Origin: Micromonosporaceae bacterium KJ-029
GTDB lineage: Bacteria; Actinomycetota; Actinomycetes; Mycobacteriales; Micromonosporaceae
Direction of reading: 5' to 3'
DNA length: 64,000 bases
Assembly (NCBI GenBank): GCA_005402585.1
Contig: BIFP01000020.1
Span: 1 to 64,000, forward strand
The notes below the pieces were generated by a model. The model did not search any database and was not told the origin of the DNA. It worked only from the letters and a program-made list of their open reading frames with translations. Shown in pieces: positions 8,105 to 16,296 of this stretch. The number at the start of each line of letters is the position of its first letter. The first letter of the stretch is position 1. The translations under genes were made by a program, and so were the position numbers.

Positions 8105-8869
8105 CTAGCTGACCTTCTTGCGGTAGATCGCTGTCGCAGCGGCGTAGGCGGCCACGAGCATGCCGACGCACCAGGCGAGGGCGATCCACATGTCGTTGCC
8201 GACGGGCTGCTGCGCAAACAGTGCACGGAGAGCGTTCACGATGGATGTTACCGGCTGGTTCTCGGCGAACCACGCGACCGGGCCGGGCATCGAGTCGGTG
8301 GGGACGAACGCCGAGCTGATGAAGGGCAGAAAGATCAGCGGGTAGCTGAAGGCGCTCGCGCCGTCGATGGTCTTGGCGGACAGGCCCGCTATCACGGCGA
8401 TCCAGGTGAGGGCGAGGGTGAACAGGATCAGGATGCCGACGACGGCGAGCCAGTCGGCTACGGATGCCCCGGTGCGGAACCCCATGATCAGCGCGACGCC
8501 CGTGACGATCACGATCGAGGCCAGGTTGGCGACGAGTGAGGTCAGGACATGCGCCCACAGCACGGAAGGTCGTGGGATCGGCATCGACTGGAAACGCTCG
8601 AAGATGCCGCCCTGCATGTCGAGGAACAGGCGGTACGCCGTGTAGGCGATGCCGGATGCGATCGTGATGAGCAGGATGCCCGGGAGCATGTAGTTGATGT
8701 ACGACTCGTCGGATCCGGTGTTGATGGCTCCGCCTAGCACGTATACGAAGAGCAGCATCAGCGCGACCGGGGTGACCGCGGTGGTGATGATGGTGTCCGG
8801 GCTGCGGAGGATGTGACGCAGGGAGCGGCCGGTGAGGGTTCCGGTGTCGCTGAGGACGTGGGCGGTCAT
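8105..8869 (-). CDS. ABC-2 type transporter permease (DrrB-like)
   Basis: A 254-residue protein with six hydrophobic segments. GGIFERFQSMPIPRPSVLWAHVLTSL is the conserved cytoplasmic loop of the DrrB/NodJ ABC-2 permeases, and FISSAFVPTDSMPGPVAWFAENQPVT near residue 195 is the typical extracellular loop of actinomycete daunorubicin-resistance-type permeases. Its ATG overlaps the TGA of the ATPase gene by 4 bases. With the ATPase it would export drugs, lipids or similar hydrophobic compounds. Last gene of the PadR operon. Confidence 0.9.
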   Translation of the reverse strand: MTAHVLSDTGTLTGRSLRHILRSPDTIITTAVTPVALMLLFVYVLGGAINTGSDESYINYMLPGILLITIASGIAYTAYRLFLDMQGGIFERFQSMPIPRPSVLWAHVLTSLVANLASIVIVTGVALIMGFRTGASVADWLAVVGILILFTLALTWIAVIAGLSAKTIDGASAFSYPLIFLPFISSAFVPTDSMPGPVAWFAENQPVTSIVNALRALFAQQPVGNDMWIALAWCVGMLVAAYAAATAIYRKKVS

Positions 8870-9678
8870 CGGGATTCCTCCCCTGCGGACATGGCGGCCT
8901 CGTCGGCGGTGTCACTGGTGTCGCCAACGAGGGCGAGGAAGACGTCCTCGAGGGTCGGCTGCTTCTCGACGTACTCGACCTTGGCGGACGGGAGGAGCTG
9001 CTTCAGCTCGGCGAGGGTGCCGTTCTGGATGATCGTACCTTTGTGCAGGATCGCGATCCGGTCGGCGAGTTGTTCGGCCTCGTCGAGGTACTGGGTGGTC
9101 AACAGGATGGTCGTGCCATCCTTGGCGAGCTGCTTCACCGTCTGCCAGACCTCGATGCGGGCCTGCGGGTCGAGGCCGCTGGTCGGCTCGTCGAGGAATA
9201 CGACCGGCGGGTTGCCGACAAGGCTCATCGCGATGTCCAGCCGCCGGCGCATGCCGCCCGAGTACGTCGCCGCTCGGCGGTTTCCGGCATCAGCGAGCGA
9301 GAAGCGGGCGAGCATGTCGTCGGCGATCGCACCCGGGTTCTTCAGGTGGCGGAGCTTCGCGACCAGGACCAGATTCTCCCGGCCGGTGAGCACTTCGTCG
9401 ACTGCGGCGAACTGGCCGGTCAGGCTGATCGACTTGCGTACGTCGCCCGGGGCCGAGGAGACGTCGAAGCCGTGGACGGTCGCGGTGCCGGTGTTCGCCT
9501 TCAACAACGTCGACAGGATCCGCACCAGCGTGGTCTTTCCGGCGCCGTTCGAGCCGAGCAGAGCAAAGATGCTCCCGGCTGCCACGTCCAAGTCGACGCC
9601 CCGCAGCACGTGCAGGTCCTTGTAGGACTTCGTGATGGCCTGCACCCTGATCGCGGGTTCGCGCGTCTGGGTGGTCAT
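8866..9678 (-). CDS. ABC transporter ATP-binding protein (DrrA-like)
   Basis: A 270-residue ATPase. Walker A is GSNGAGKTT (residues 42-50), the signature is YSGGMRRRLDIA, Walker B is VVFLDEPTSGLD, and the switch histidine position of the usual H-loop is occupied by Gln (LLTTQYLDEAEQLAD), as is normal for DrrA-type proteins. The C-terminal tail (VEYVEKQPTLEDVFLAL) matches the DrrA regulatory extension. ATG 9678 overlaps the stop of the DUF1048 gene by 4 bases and the stop overlaps the permease ATG. It energises the export carried out by the neighbouring permease. Confidence 0.93.
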   Translation of the reverse strand: MTTQTREPAIRVQAITKSYKDLHVLRGVDLDVAAGSIFALLGSNGAGKTTLVRILSTLLKANTGTATVHGFDVSSAPGDVRKSISLTGQFAAVDEVLTGRENLVLVAKLRHLKNPGAIADDMLARFSLADAGNRRAATYSGGMRRRLDIAMSLVGNPPVVFLDEPTSGLDPQARIEVWQTVKQLAKDGTTILLTTQYLDEAEQLADRIAILHKGTIIQNGTLAELKQLLPSAKVEYVEKQPTLEDVFLALVGDTSDTADEAAMSAGEESR

Positions 9679-10061
9679 CCGCCCTTCTCCTCGCCGTTGT
9701 CGCCGGCGGCGGCGTCGATCGCCTTCCGGAGGCGCTCGCGTTCCTTGTCTATCCACTGCTTGCCGGAGTACGCCTGCACGAACGTCTCGGCGAACTCGAC
9801 GGGGTCGTCGCCGACGATTGCGCGGACCGGCGTTCCGTCGGCGACCGCACGCTCCCAGAGGTCGACGAAGTCGCCGAGCATCGTGATGAGTGTGTCGCCG
9901 TCGAGGATCCCTCCGTGGTACATGAAGTACCGCTGAAGAGCCTTGGCCGCGCTGCGATAGGGCTCTGGCAGGGCCTCGATTCGGGCCATGTGGCGCTTGT
10001 ACTGCTTCTTCTGATCGAGCGACCCGACGAGCGTCTCGATCCACTTCGCGGCCATGCTCAT
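9675..10061 (-). CDS. DUF1048 family protein
   Basis: A 128-residue soluble protein rich in charged helices (KWIETLVGSLDQKKQYKRHMARIEALPEPYRSAAKALQRYF...). This matches DUF1048, a family commonly encoded beside PadR regulators and small ABC exporters, with no known activity. ATG 10061 overlaps the PadR stop (ATGA). A second ATG at 10055 lies at better distance from AAGGAG and may be the true start. Coupled on both sides to PadR and the ATPase, so made in fixed proportion with them. Confidence 0.8.
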   Translation of the reverse strand: MSMAAKWIETLVGSLDQKKQYKRHMARIEALPEPYRSAAKALQRYFMYHGGILDGDTLITMLGDFVDLWERAVADGTPVRAIVGDDPVEFAETFVQAYSGKQWIDKERERLRKAIDAAAGDNGEEKGG

Positions 10062-10405
10062 GCTCCTTCGTCGTGCTGGTTGTCGTTGTGGTGGAGTTGC
10101 TCGATGCGTTCCACGAGGACGCTCCACGTCCTCCAGAACTCGGCGAGTTGGTCTCGCCCCTTCGCGTTGAGCGAGTACACCTTCCGCGGCGGCCCTTTCT
10201 CGGAGGGAACCTTCTCCACGTCCACGAACCCGCGCTGCTCGACGCGAACGAGCAGCGCGTAGATGGTGCCTTCCGCGATGTCCGAGAATCCGCGGTCGCG
10301 CAGCCACGCGGTGATCTCGTAGCCGTATGCGGATCTGCGGGCCAGGATCGCCAGGACGATGCCTTCGAGAGTGCCCTTCAGCATCTCTGTCATCTGGTTG
10401 CCCAT
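10058..10405 (-). CDS. PadR family transcriptional regulator
   Basis: A 115-residue PadR winged-helix repressor: MLKGTLEGIVLAILARRSAYGYEI, then the recognition region DIAEGTIYALLVRVEQRGFVDVEK and the wing PPRKVYSLNAKGRDQL. The short C-terminal helix is a dimerisation arm, as in PadR-s2 (LmrR-like) proteins that sense drugs. It heads a four-gene operon (PadR, DUF1048, ATPase, permease) in which each stop overlaps the next start. The long palindrome just upstream is the obvious binding site, so the exporter is probably induced when a ligand releases PadR. Confidence 0.92.
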   Translation of the reverse strand: MGNQMTEMLKGTLEGIVLAILARRSAYGYEITAWLRDRGFSDIAEGTIYALLVRVEQRGFVDVEKVPSEKGPPRKVYSLNAKGRDQLAEFWRTWSVLVERIEQLHHNDNQHDEGA

Positions 10406-10417
10406 GCCATCACCCCT

Positions 10418-10488
10418 CGGTACTCAGCGATGCTATCTACCGGTAGACGGTATCACTAGGTACCGGTAGATAGCAACGCCGAGTACCG
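10418..10488. promoter_or_regulatory. 71-bp nested palindrome, probable PadR operator
   Basis: GCTATCTACCGGTA (10432-10445) is the exact inverse of 10461-10474. The symmetry continues outward: CGGTACTC (10418-10425) pairs with GAGTACCG (10481-10488). All arms share one centre at 10453, with two mismatches over 28 pairs. Each half also contains a TACCGGTA core, so two regulator dimers could bind face to face. It starts 13 bases upstream of the padR ATG. Confidence 0.8.
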
Positions 10489-10739
10489 ACCTTCAGAACG
10501 GGCCACTCGGCGCCGAAGTCCACATCATGCTGATCCGGTTGCGCTACGACGGATGGGTGGACGAGGTGATCAACAGCGCCGAAGGGATCTGACCGTGCCC
10601 ACCACCGTCGTGGTGCCGGCGCTGGCCATGCTCTCCCAGCGGCGGGTCGGGCTGGCCGCCGGACGGGCCGCGGGCGGTCCGGGCGCATCGACCCTCATCA
10701 CCACGAGCTGTTTCTCGAACTCGGCCCAGGCTGCCACGA

Positions 10740-10991
10740 CCCTGGGCTTCTCAGAGTGCCGGCGGCCGCCGGACGGCTCTTCCGGCTGGAGATCGACAGT
10801 CGATCCGCGCGACTGCAGCCGCGTTCGCTGAGCCGACGCTACGCAGCCTCGACGCCATCCACCTGGCCACCGCCCAGGTGCTCACCAACGAGTCCGGAAC
10901 GGCACCCATCGCCTTCGTCACCTACGACCGGCGACTGCTCCAATGCGCCGAAGAGGCAGGACTACCCGTAGCGAGCCCCGGTCAAAACTGA
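10740..10991 (+). pseudogene. vapC-like PIN-domain toxin remnant (C-terminal part)
   Basis: The frame ending at TGA 10989-10991 reads IRATAAAF, then [24 protein letters not shown] and a final GLPV-ASPG. This is the typical C-terminal half of VapC PIN nucleases, including the [10 protein letters not shown] helix and the DRRLL strand with an acidic residue. Upstream the similarity breaks into another frame (near 10756-10800) and no start, first acidic residue or intact VapB antitoxin gene remains. It is a decayed toxin-antitoxin locus at the edge of the PadR operon. Confidence 0.7.
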
Positions 10992-11444
10992 CCCACGACG
11001 TTCGCGAGCCGGGTATGGCAGTGCGGCCAGGATATCGGCCGTGGCCTGCGTTCTTGCGGCCTCGCACCCCTCCGCGTGGATATCCGTTTCGGATGGAGCC
11101 GAGGTTACGGCATCCGAACCTAAGGATCATGATGCAGGGCTGCGACCTGGATCTTCCCTTTGGTGGGTGAGCGTCTTGGAGATGACTGAGGGCCATGTTG
11201 CTCTGGAGTGAGACTTCAGATCTCCACCCCGGTGCAATCGGAACCGCCTTGGGCTCTACCACTGCGAACTCAGGTAGTGGACAGCGACGAGTGTGCTACA
11301 ACAGCCCATACACCTCCCCAGCGCGCGCACGGCGGCAAAGCCCCGCGTGGCGCGGCACAGGAGGCATCATCGATTCCGATGTAGCGACCCAATACATTGG
11401 ACCGACAGGTAACGACATGATCTGCCGCCGGAAATGGAGGTCTG
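10992..11444. other. Intergenic stretch without a recognisable gene
   Basis: About 450 bases of lower-GC, non-coding-looking sequence between the vapC remnant and the methyltransferase gene. No convincing protein, RNA gene or repeat is visible. Frames that stay open here have no recognisable protein. GGAGG at 11436-11440 is the RBS of the next gene. Confidence 0.5.
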
Positions 11445-12182
11445 ATGTCCAAGGCGCACTTGTATGACACCATCGGAACGACCTACACCGTGACGCGGGG
11501 CACCGAGCCGCGGATCGCCGAACAGGTCTGGGCTGCGCTCGGCGATGCCCGGACCGTGCTGAATGTCGGGGCGGGCGCCGGTTCCTACGAGCCCTGCGAC
11601 CGTGACGTCACCGCGGTGGAACCGTCGGCGACCATGCGGGCACAGCGCCCCGCAGGCGCAGCGCCCTGCGTGGCCGCCACTGCGGAGCGCCTTCCGTTCG
11701 AGGACCAGTCCTTCGACGCCGCGATGGCTCTTGCCACCATCGACCACTGGCAGGACCCGATCGCGGGCCTGCGCGAGATGCGACGCGTCGCGCGCCGCGT
11801 GGTGGTGTTCACGCACGACGCCAGTGACCCTGATCGGTTCTGGCTGACTCGCGACTACCTGCCAGAGCACGCCGGCCTCTGGGCCGGTCGACCTTCCCTG
11901 GCCGAACTGGCCAACGCGATCACAGCCCGGACCGAACCGGTGCTCATCCCGTGGGACTGCGCTGACGGCTTCTACGAGGCCTACTGGCGCCGACCCGAGG
12001 CATACCTCGACGATCATGTCCGCCGCGGAATGTCTGTCTGGGCCAGAGTCGGACCGCACGCCGAGAAGCGAGCGGTGGGTAGCTTGCGTGTTGATCTCGC
12101 ATCCGGCCGGTGGGCCGAACGCAACCGCGACATTCTCGATCTCGACGCAGCAGAGCTTGACAGTCGCCTGCTCATCGCCTGA
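11445..12182 (+). CDS. Class I SAM-dependent methyltransferase
   Basis: A 245-residue protein. Motif I is VLNVGAGAGSYEP (about residues 39-51), followed by the acidic VTAVEPSATM, and LPFEDQSFDAAMALATIDHW is the UbiE/Methyltransf_11 post-I and motif IV region. It therefore transfers a methyl group from S-adenosylmethionine to a small molecule. Actinomycete genomes hold many such enzymes, often acting on resistance or secondary-metabolite substrates, and the substrate cannot be told. ATG 11445 follows GGAGG by 4 bases. Convergent with the nhaA gene. Confidence 0.85.
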   Translation: MSKAHLYDTIGTTYTVTRGTEPRIAEQVWAALGDARTVLNVGAGAGSYEPCDRDVTAVEPSATMRAQRPAGAAPCVAATAERLPFEDQSFDAAMALATIDHWQDPIAGLREMRRVARRVVVFTHDASDPDRFWLTRDYLPEHAGLWAGRPSLAELANAITARTEPVLIPWDCADGFYEAYWRRPEAYLDDHVRRGMSVWARVGPHAEKRAVGSLRVDLASGRWAERNRDILDLDAAELDSRLLIA

Positions 12183-12339
12183 TCCCGCCACAGCTACCGG
12201 GTCGGTTGCGGCAGACTCGGGTCCGGTGGCCGCTGGCGGCACCCAGGTGACGACGTCCTGCGTGGTCTCATGCCCTGGTTCGAATCTCCGCTGGACTTCC
12301 TCACCGGCATCGAAGGGATACGCCGCGCGAGCACATCGC

Positions 12340-14229
12340 TCACCCTGCTTGCGCCCCTGGTTGCTCACTGCGTCGCAGCGCCGAGTTCCTTGCTGCTGCC
12401 ACCGCAGCGTTCACCGAGTCGGCATCGATCGACCCTTCGTAGCGTGTGTTGTCGATGAAGTACGTCGGAGCGTGGTGTAGGTGCATCGCTTCCGCGTCGG
12501 CGAGGTCCTCGTCGACCCGCTGGGCGCCAGTCGCATCGCCCCAGTCGTGTTCGAATCGCCGCAAGTTTAATCCCGCGCTTGCGGCCGCTCGGCGGATCTG
12601 TCGTTCGTTCTCGATCGGTGCTTCGCGGATGAGCTCGTCGCGCATCTCCCAGAATCGTCCCTGGAGGGCCGCAGCCTCGTTGGCGATGGCAGCGGAAAGA
12701 CCAAGTGGCTGCTCGAGCGGGAGATGACGGAACGCGTACACGACCTCGCTGCCAAAGCGGCCTTCCATTTCGCGGCGCATCTCTCGCGCAGCCGGCGAGT
12801 GGGGCGTGGCGTAATTGCCATACTCGACCACGTTCACCACGGCGCTGCGCGGGTCACCCAGTACGCGGTCGCGAGACGGGTCGAGCGGCCTCACGAGACG
12901 GTCCCGGTGCGGCGATCGCCGCCGCTCGAGCGCGCTCATGACGGCGAAAGCGACGGCGCCGAGGGTAGCGGCAAGCACGGTGGCAGCGATCACGCCGATC
13001 TGCGCACGGCTGACATCGACAGAATCGTCGAACGCCAACTCCGTGACGAACAGCGAGATGGTGAAGCCCATCCCGGCGAGCATGCTCAGGCCGGTGATGT
13101 GGGACATGCGTACCGCCGGTCCGAGCGCGTCGGGCCGAACTCGGGTGACGATCCAGGTCGACACAGATATAGCGACGATCTTGCCAATGACCAAACCAGC
13201 GATGATGCCCCACGTGAGCCGGGAGGTGAATGCGTCGACCAGTGACTCCCGGGTGACGTTCACGCCGGCGTTGGCGAGGGCGAAGATCGGCAGGATCAGC
13301 CAGGTGACGTACGGCGTCAGTGCTCGGTGGGCGCGCTCGTTGATCGAGACGGCTCGCGCGAGCGAGTTGTTGGCCGTGCGAGCGTAGCTGGCAGTCGGTG
13401 ACATCTGGAAGGCTCGGACGTGGTCCTGAGCCCTGCGCAGGTCGTCGAACCGCGTGGGGAAGATCGGCAGCAGTAACGCGATCGCAACGCCGGCCAGGGT
13501 GGCGTGCACACCCGACAGGAAGAAGCCGACCCAGACGACGATCGAGGGCAGGAGATACAGCGCGCCGCGCCACACCCCGGCGAGGCGCATCGCCGCGATC
13601 ATCGCGAGGCCGCCCACAGCAAAGAACAGTGGCAGCGGGGTGAAGTGGTCGGTGTAGGCGAATGCGATGACCCCGAGCGCACCGACGTCGTCGGCGACAG
13701 CGAGCGTGACGAGGAAGATCCGCAGCTGGGGCGGCATCACACGTCCGATGATGGCGAGCATTCCCAGCACGAAGGCGGTGTCCGTGGAGACCACGATCCC
13801 CCAACCGCCAACCGCGCCGGTGCCCCAGGTGATGCCGACGTAGATCAGTGCCGGGATGACGAGGCCGGCGACGGCCGCGATGACAGGGACGCTCGCCCTC
13901 CGCCAGTCACGAAGCTCACCCAGCTCGAGCTCGCGGCGGACCTCGAGCGTGATGTGCGCGAAGAATACGGCCATGACGGCGTCGTTGACCCAGTGCTGCA
14001 GGTCCAGCTCGAACCTGGAGCCTCCGAGTTCGAGGCCGAGAGGGAGATGCCAGAAGGACTCGTAGCTGTCTCCCGCAAGATTCGCCCAGACCAGCGCGGC
14101 GACGGTGCCGGCGATCAGGACGACGGCGCCGCGCAGCGCCTCTGGGCTGCGCCGAAGACGGGAGATGGGGCCGCGACGAGTCGCGTCCGGGGAGTTGATC
14201 GCGAAGGTGCTCCCAGCCACGTTCGTCAC
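12340..14229 (-). CDS. nhaA: Na+/H+ antiporter NhaA fused to a thioredoxin-like (DsbA-type) domain lacking its cysteines
   Basis: A 629-residue fusion. Residues 1-435 are NhaA, an inner-membrane antiporter that expels Na+ in exchange for H+. The transport-site residues are present: STDTAF with Asp150, and AVADDVGAL with Asp180-Asp181 (equivalents of Asp133, Asp163 and Asp164 of E. coli). Residues about 455-625 are a DsbA-like thioredoxin fold (VVNVVEYGNYATPHSPAAREM ... APTYFIDNTRYEG). Where an active DsbA domain has CxxC, this protein has T475-P-H-S478, so it cannot be a thiol oxidoreductase. The GTG start (14229) overlaps the stop of the upstream SDR. NhaA-thioredoxin fusions are known in actinobacteria; the loss of both cysteines is the odd point. 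Confidence 0.9.
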   Translation of the reverse strand: MTNVAGSTFAINSPDATRRGPISRLRRSPEALRGAVVLIAGTVAALVWANLAGDSYESFWHLPLGLELGGSRFELDLQHWVNDAVMAVFFAHITLEVRRELELGELRDWRRASVPVIAAVAGLVIPALIYVGITWGTGAVGGWGIVVSTDTAFVLGMLAIIGRVMPPQLRIFLVTLAVADDVGALGVIAFAYTDHFTPLPLFFAVGGLAMIAAMRLAGVWRGALYLLPSIVVWVGFFLSGVHATLAGVAIALLLPIFPTRFDDLRRAQDHVRAFQMSPTASYARTANNSLARAVSINERAHRALTPYVTWLILPIFALANAGVNVTRESLVDAFTSRLTWGIIAGLVIGKIVAISVSTWIVTRVRPDALGPAVRMSHITGLSMLAGMGFTISLFVTELAFDDSVDVSRAQIGVIAATVLAATLGAVAFAVMSALERRRSPHRDRLVRPLDPSRDRVLGDPRSAVVNVVEYGNYATPHSPAAREMRREMEGRFGSEVVYAFRHLPLEQPLGLSAAIANEAAALQGRFWEMRDELIREAPIENERQIRRAAASAGLNLRRFEHDWGDATGAQRVDEDLADAEAMHLHHAPTYFIDNTRYEGSIDADSVNAAVAAARNSALRRSEQPGAQAG

Positions 14230-14996
14230 GCCGTTTCGGTGGGCAGGAGGAGGACTTCGGCAAGGTTCACGCTCCGCGGCAGCGCTGCGGCGAGCGTGAC
14301 CACTGCGGCGATCGCGTCCGGCGTTCCCGCGGACGCGGCCCGTGCATGCTGCTTGTCACGCACGGGCAATGACGCGTTGCGATGCTCGTCGGACTGGTCC
14401 GCCGCGAAGCCCGGCTCGATGATGTGGACACGCATGCCCCGTGGCCCGTACTCCTGGCGCAGCGCCCGTGCGAGCTGCTTGATGGCCGCCGACAGGGCGT
14501 TGAAAACGGCAAACCGAGGGGCGCGAACATCGGTACTGGTGGCGCCGATCAGCACGATGTCGGCGGGCGCCCCGCGGTCCGCGTTATCCAGGAGCGGCTC
14601 GGCGAACGTTTGGGATGCGTGCAGCAGCCCGCGCAGGTTCACGTCGATCATCTCGGCCCAATCTGCCGGGATGCCTTCACTGAAGGCGGAGCCGGTGATC
14701 ACGCCCGAGGACACGACCAGAAGATCGATGCGGCCGAACCGCCTGATCGCGGCCGCTCGGGCGTCGTCGACCTCGAGTTGGGAGGTGACGTCCGCGACCG
14801 TGGACAGCACTCGATCGCCTCCGCCGAGTTCGCGTTGGAGGGCGTCGAGGCGGTCCGCGTCTCGACCCACCATGACGATGCTCGCGCCTGCCCGAACCAG
14901 TTCGTGGCAAATGGCGCGGCCGATCCATCCAGTCGCGCCGAAGACGACGGCGACCCGAGCACCGAGGACGCCTCTTGTCCCGCTCTGCTCGCTCAT
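14226..14996 (-). CDS. Short-chain dehydrogenase-like protein with a degenerate active site
   Basis: A 256-residue SDR fold. The cofactor motif is FGATGWIG (residues 19-26), and DVTSQ near 69 follows the adenine-binding strand. The usual NNAG is replaced by VSSG (95-98). In the active-site helix the catalytic YxxxK is replaced by F165 and S169 (VFNALSAAIK), while Ser154 is kept. The protein may therefore bind NAD(P) without the normal oxidoreduction chemistry. It overlaps the next SDR (ATGA) upstream and nhaA (GTGA) downstream, so all three are translated together. Confidence 0.8.
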   Translation of the reverse strand: MSEQSGTRGVLGARVAVVFGATGWIGRAICHELVRAGASIVMVGRDADRLDALQRELGGGDRVLSTVADVTSQLEVDDARAAAIRRFGRIDLLVVSSGVITGSAFSEGIPADWAEMIDVNLRGLLHASQTFAEPLLDNADRGAPADIVLIGATSTDVRAPRFAVFNALSAAIKQLARALRQEYGPRGMRVHIIEPGFAADQSDEHRNASLPVRDKQHARAASAGTPDAIAAVVTLAAALPRSVNLAEVLLLPTETA

Positions 14997-15826
14997 CGTT
15001 CGCGTCCCGCGACCGCAAAGCGCAGGAGTCGCTCCCAGTAGAGGGCGGTGAGCTGCTCCCGGTTCGAGGGATCGGTCGCGTCCGCGCTCGGCAACACGAC
15101 GCGGTCGTCTTCGAGGTAGGCCCCGGACGGAACGTCGGCGACTGCGGCATGGAGGACCCGGGCTGCGCCCTGGGCGGGAGGACCACCAATGCGGCCCATC
15201 ATCGCGGCGCTGAGAGGTGTGTCGTTGAGTCCGGGGCAGAGGGCGACGACACCGACCGGCATCGACCGGAGTTCTTCCGCGAGCAAGGACGACCAGGTCA
15301 GCATCGTCAGCTTCGCTCGCGCGTACGCCGCCACCGGCGAGTAGCTGTGCTCCAGGTCGATGTCGTCGAAGTGGAACCGCTCTACGTGGTGCGCCGACGA
15401 CCCCACGTTCACCACTCGTGCGCCCTCCGCCAACGACGGAACGAGCAGCCGCGTCAGCAGCGCTGGTGCGAGTGCGTTGACCTGCAGCGTCCGCTCGAAT
15501 CCGTCCGTGGTGGTGATCCGCTGCGACGCGCCGAGGACTGCGGCATTGTTGATCAACAGGTCGACCGTCGACACGAGTTTCCTGATCGAGCGGGCAGCTT
15601 CGACGACGTGGGAGAGGTGGGTGAAGTCGGCGCCGACGTAGTGGACGTCGGCGGGGCCGAGCCGGCGGATCTGCCTGAGAACCTGTCTCACCTCTTCTTC
15701 GGGCTCAGGCCCGAGCACGATGAGCGTCTCGGAGATTGTCGCCAGCCGGCGGGCTGCCGCCTCGCCGATGCCGCTCGTGGCGCCGGTGAGCACAACCGTG
15801 CCGAACCGCTTCCCTGGAGTCTTCAT
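14993..15826 (-). CDS. Short-chain dehydrogenase/reductase
   Basis: A 277-residue classical-fold SDR. TGATSGIG is at residues 14-21, NNAAV near 93, the catalytic Ser at 143-144 (VGSSAH), Tyr168 and Lys172 (AAYARAKLTM). The extended C-terminus and the R/K-rich pattern resemble retinol dehydrogenase/WW-domain-oxidoreductase-like SDRs. ATG 15826 has AGGGGG about 9 bases upstream. It is the first gene of a coupled three-gene unit with the degenerate SDR and nhaA. Its substrate is unknown. Confidence 0.85.
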   Translation of the reverse strand: MKTPGKRFGTVVLTGATSGIGEAAARRLATISETLIVLGPEPEEEVRQVLRQIRRLGPADVHYVGADFTHLSHVVEAARSIRKLVSTVDLLINNAAVLGASQRITTTDGFERTLQVNALAPALLTRLLVPSLAEGARVVNVGSSAHHVERFHFDDIDLEHSYSPVAAYARAKLTMLTWSSLLAEELRSMPVGVVALCPGLNDTPLSAAMMGRIGGPPAQGAARVLHAAVADVPSGAYLEDDRVVLPSADATDPSNREQLTALYWERLLRFAVAGRER

Positions 15827-16296
15827 AGTGCCTACCCCCTGCGACCTGGATGTCCCGCCCGATGATTCATGCGGATTCGTGCGAAACGAGGAACGCGATG
15901 ACCTTTGTCGATGTCCTCCGGCTCGCCCACTCGGCCGAGCGCGGTCTTGGTGGCGATGCCGTCGATGATTACCGGTACTGCTCGAACACGTCGCCACCGA
16001 TGCGAGTGCGAGTCGGTCGCGGGGCGATGGAGCTAACGTGGATGCCCCGACGGCTCGGCTCGAGCCAATGACCTCGCATCCATTAGGCGCCGTGCCGGTG
16101 ACCCGGCGGTATAACAGAACTACCTGGGTCTTGCTTATTCACCCTCCGAGCCCGGGTGAGCACCATGGTCCTCGCCCGGGCTCGGATTTGCGCAGTGACG
16201 GCGGCGGCCGGAGGACCGCGAACTAGGCCATGCCGATCATCACCGGACTGCCGGCGCCTGGACTCCGCCTCGCACCGCCATGATCGACAGGATCGC
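15827..16296. other. Intergenic region with the promoter of the SDR-nhaA unit
   Basis: About 470 bases between the SDR start and the end of the SnoaL-like gene. No credible gene is visible on either strand. It contains the hairpin at 16146-16185, and the rest presumably holds the promoter for the SDR-SDR-nhaA unit. Confidence 0.5.
16146..16185 (-). terminator. Hairpin terminator downstream of the SDR/SnoaL operon
   Basis: CCGAGCCCGGG (16146-16156) pairs perfectly with 16175-16185, and three to four more base pairs extend the stem inward. It lies about 110 bases beyond the stop of the SnoaL-like gene in its direction of transcription and ahead of the next same-strand unit. Confidence 0.7.

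Noticed and set aside
10480..10600. VapB-like antitoxin ahead of the vapC remnant
   Set aside because: A short frame ending VDEVINSAEGI at 10588-10590 has no antitoxin signature and no start in the right place.
12260..12300. GGTTCGAATC T-loop-like string
   Set aside because: It lacks pairing stems and the rest of a tRNA, so it is chance.
11367..12368. Long minus-strand open frame antisense to the methyltransferase
   Set aside because: Its sequence is Arg/Gly/Ala-rich with no conserved motif, as expected from the antisense of a GC-rich gene.
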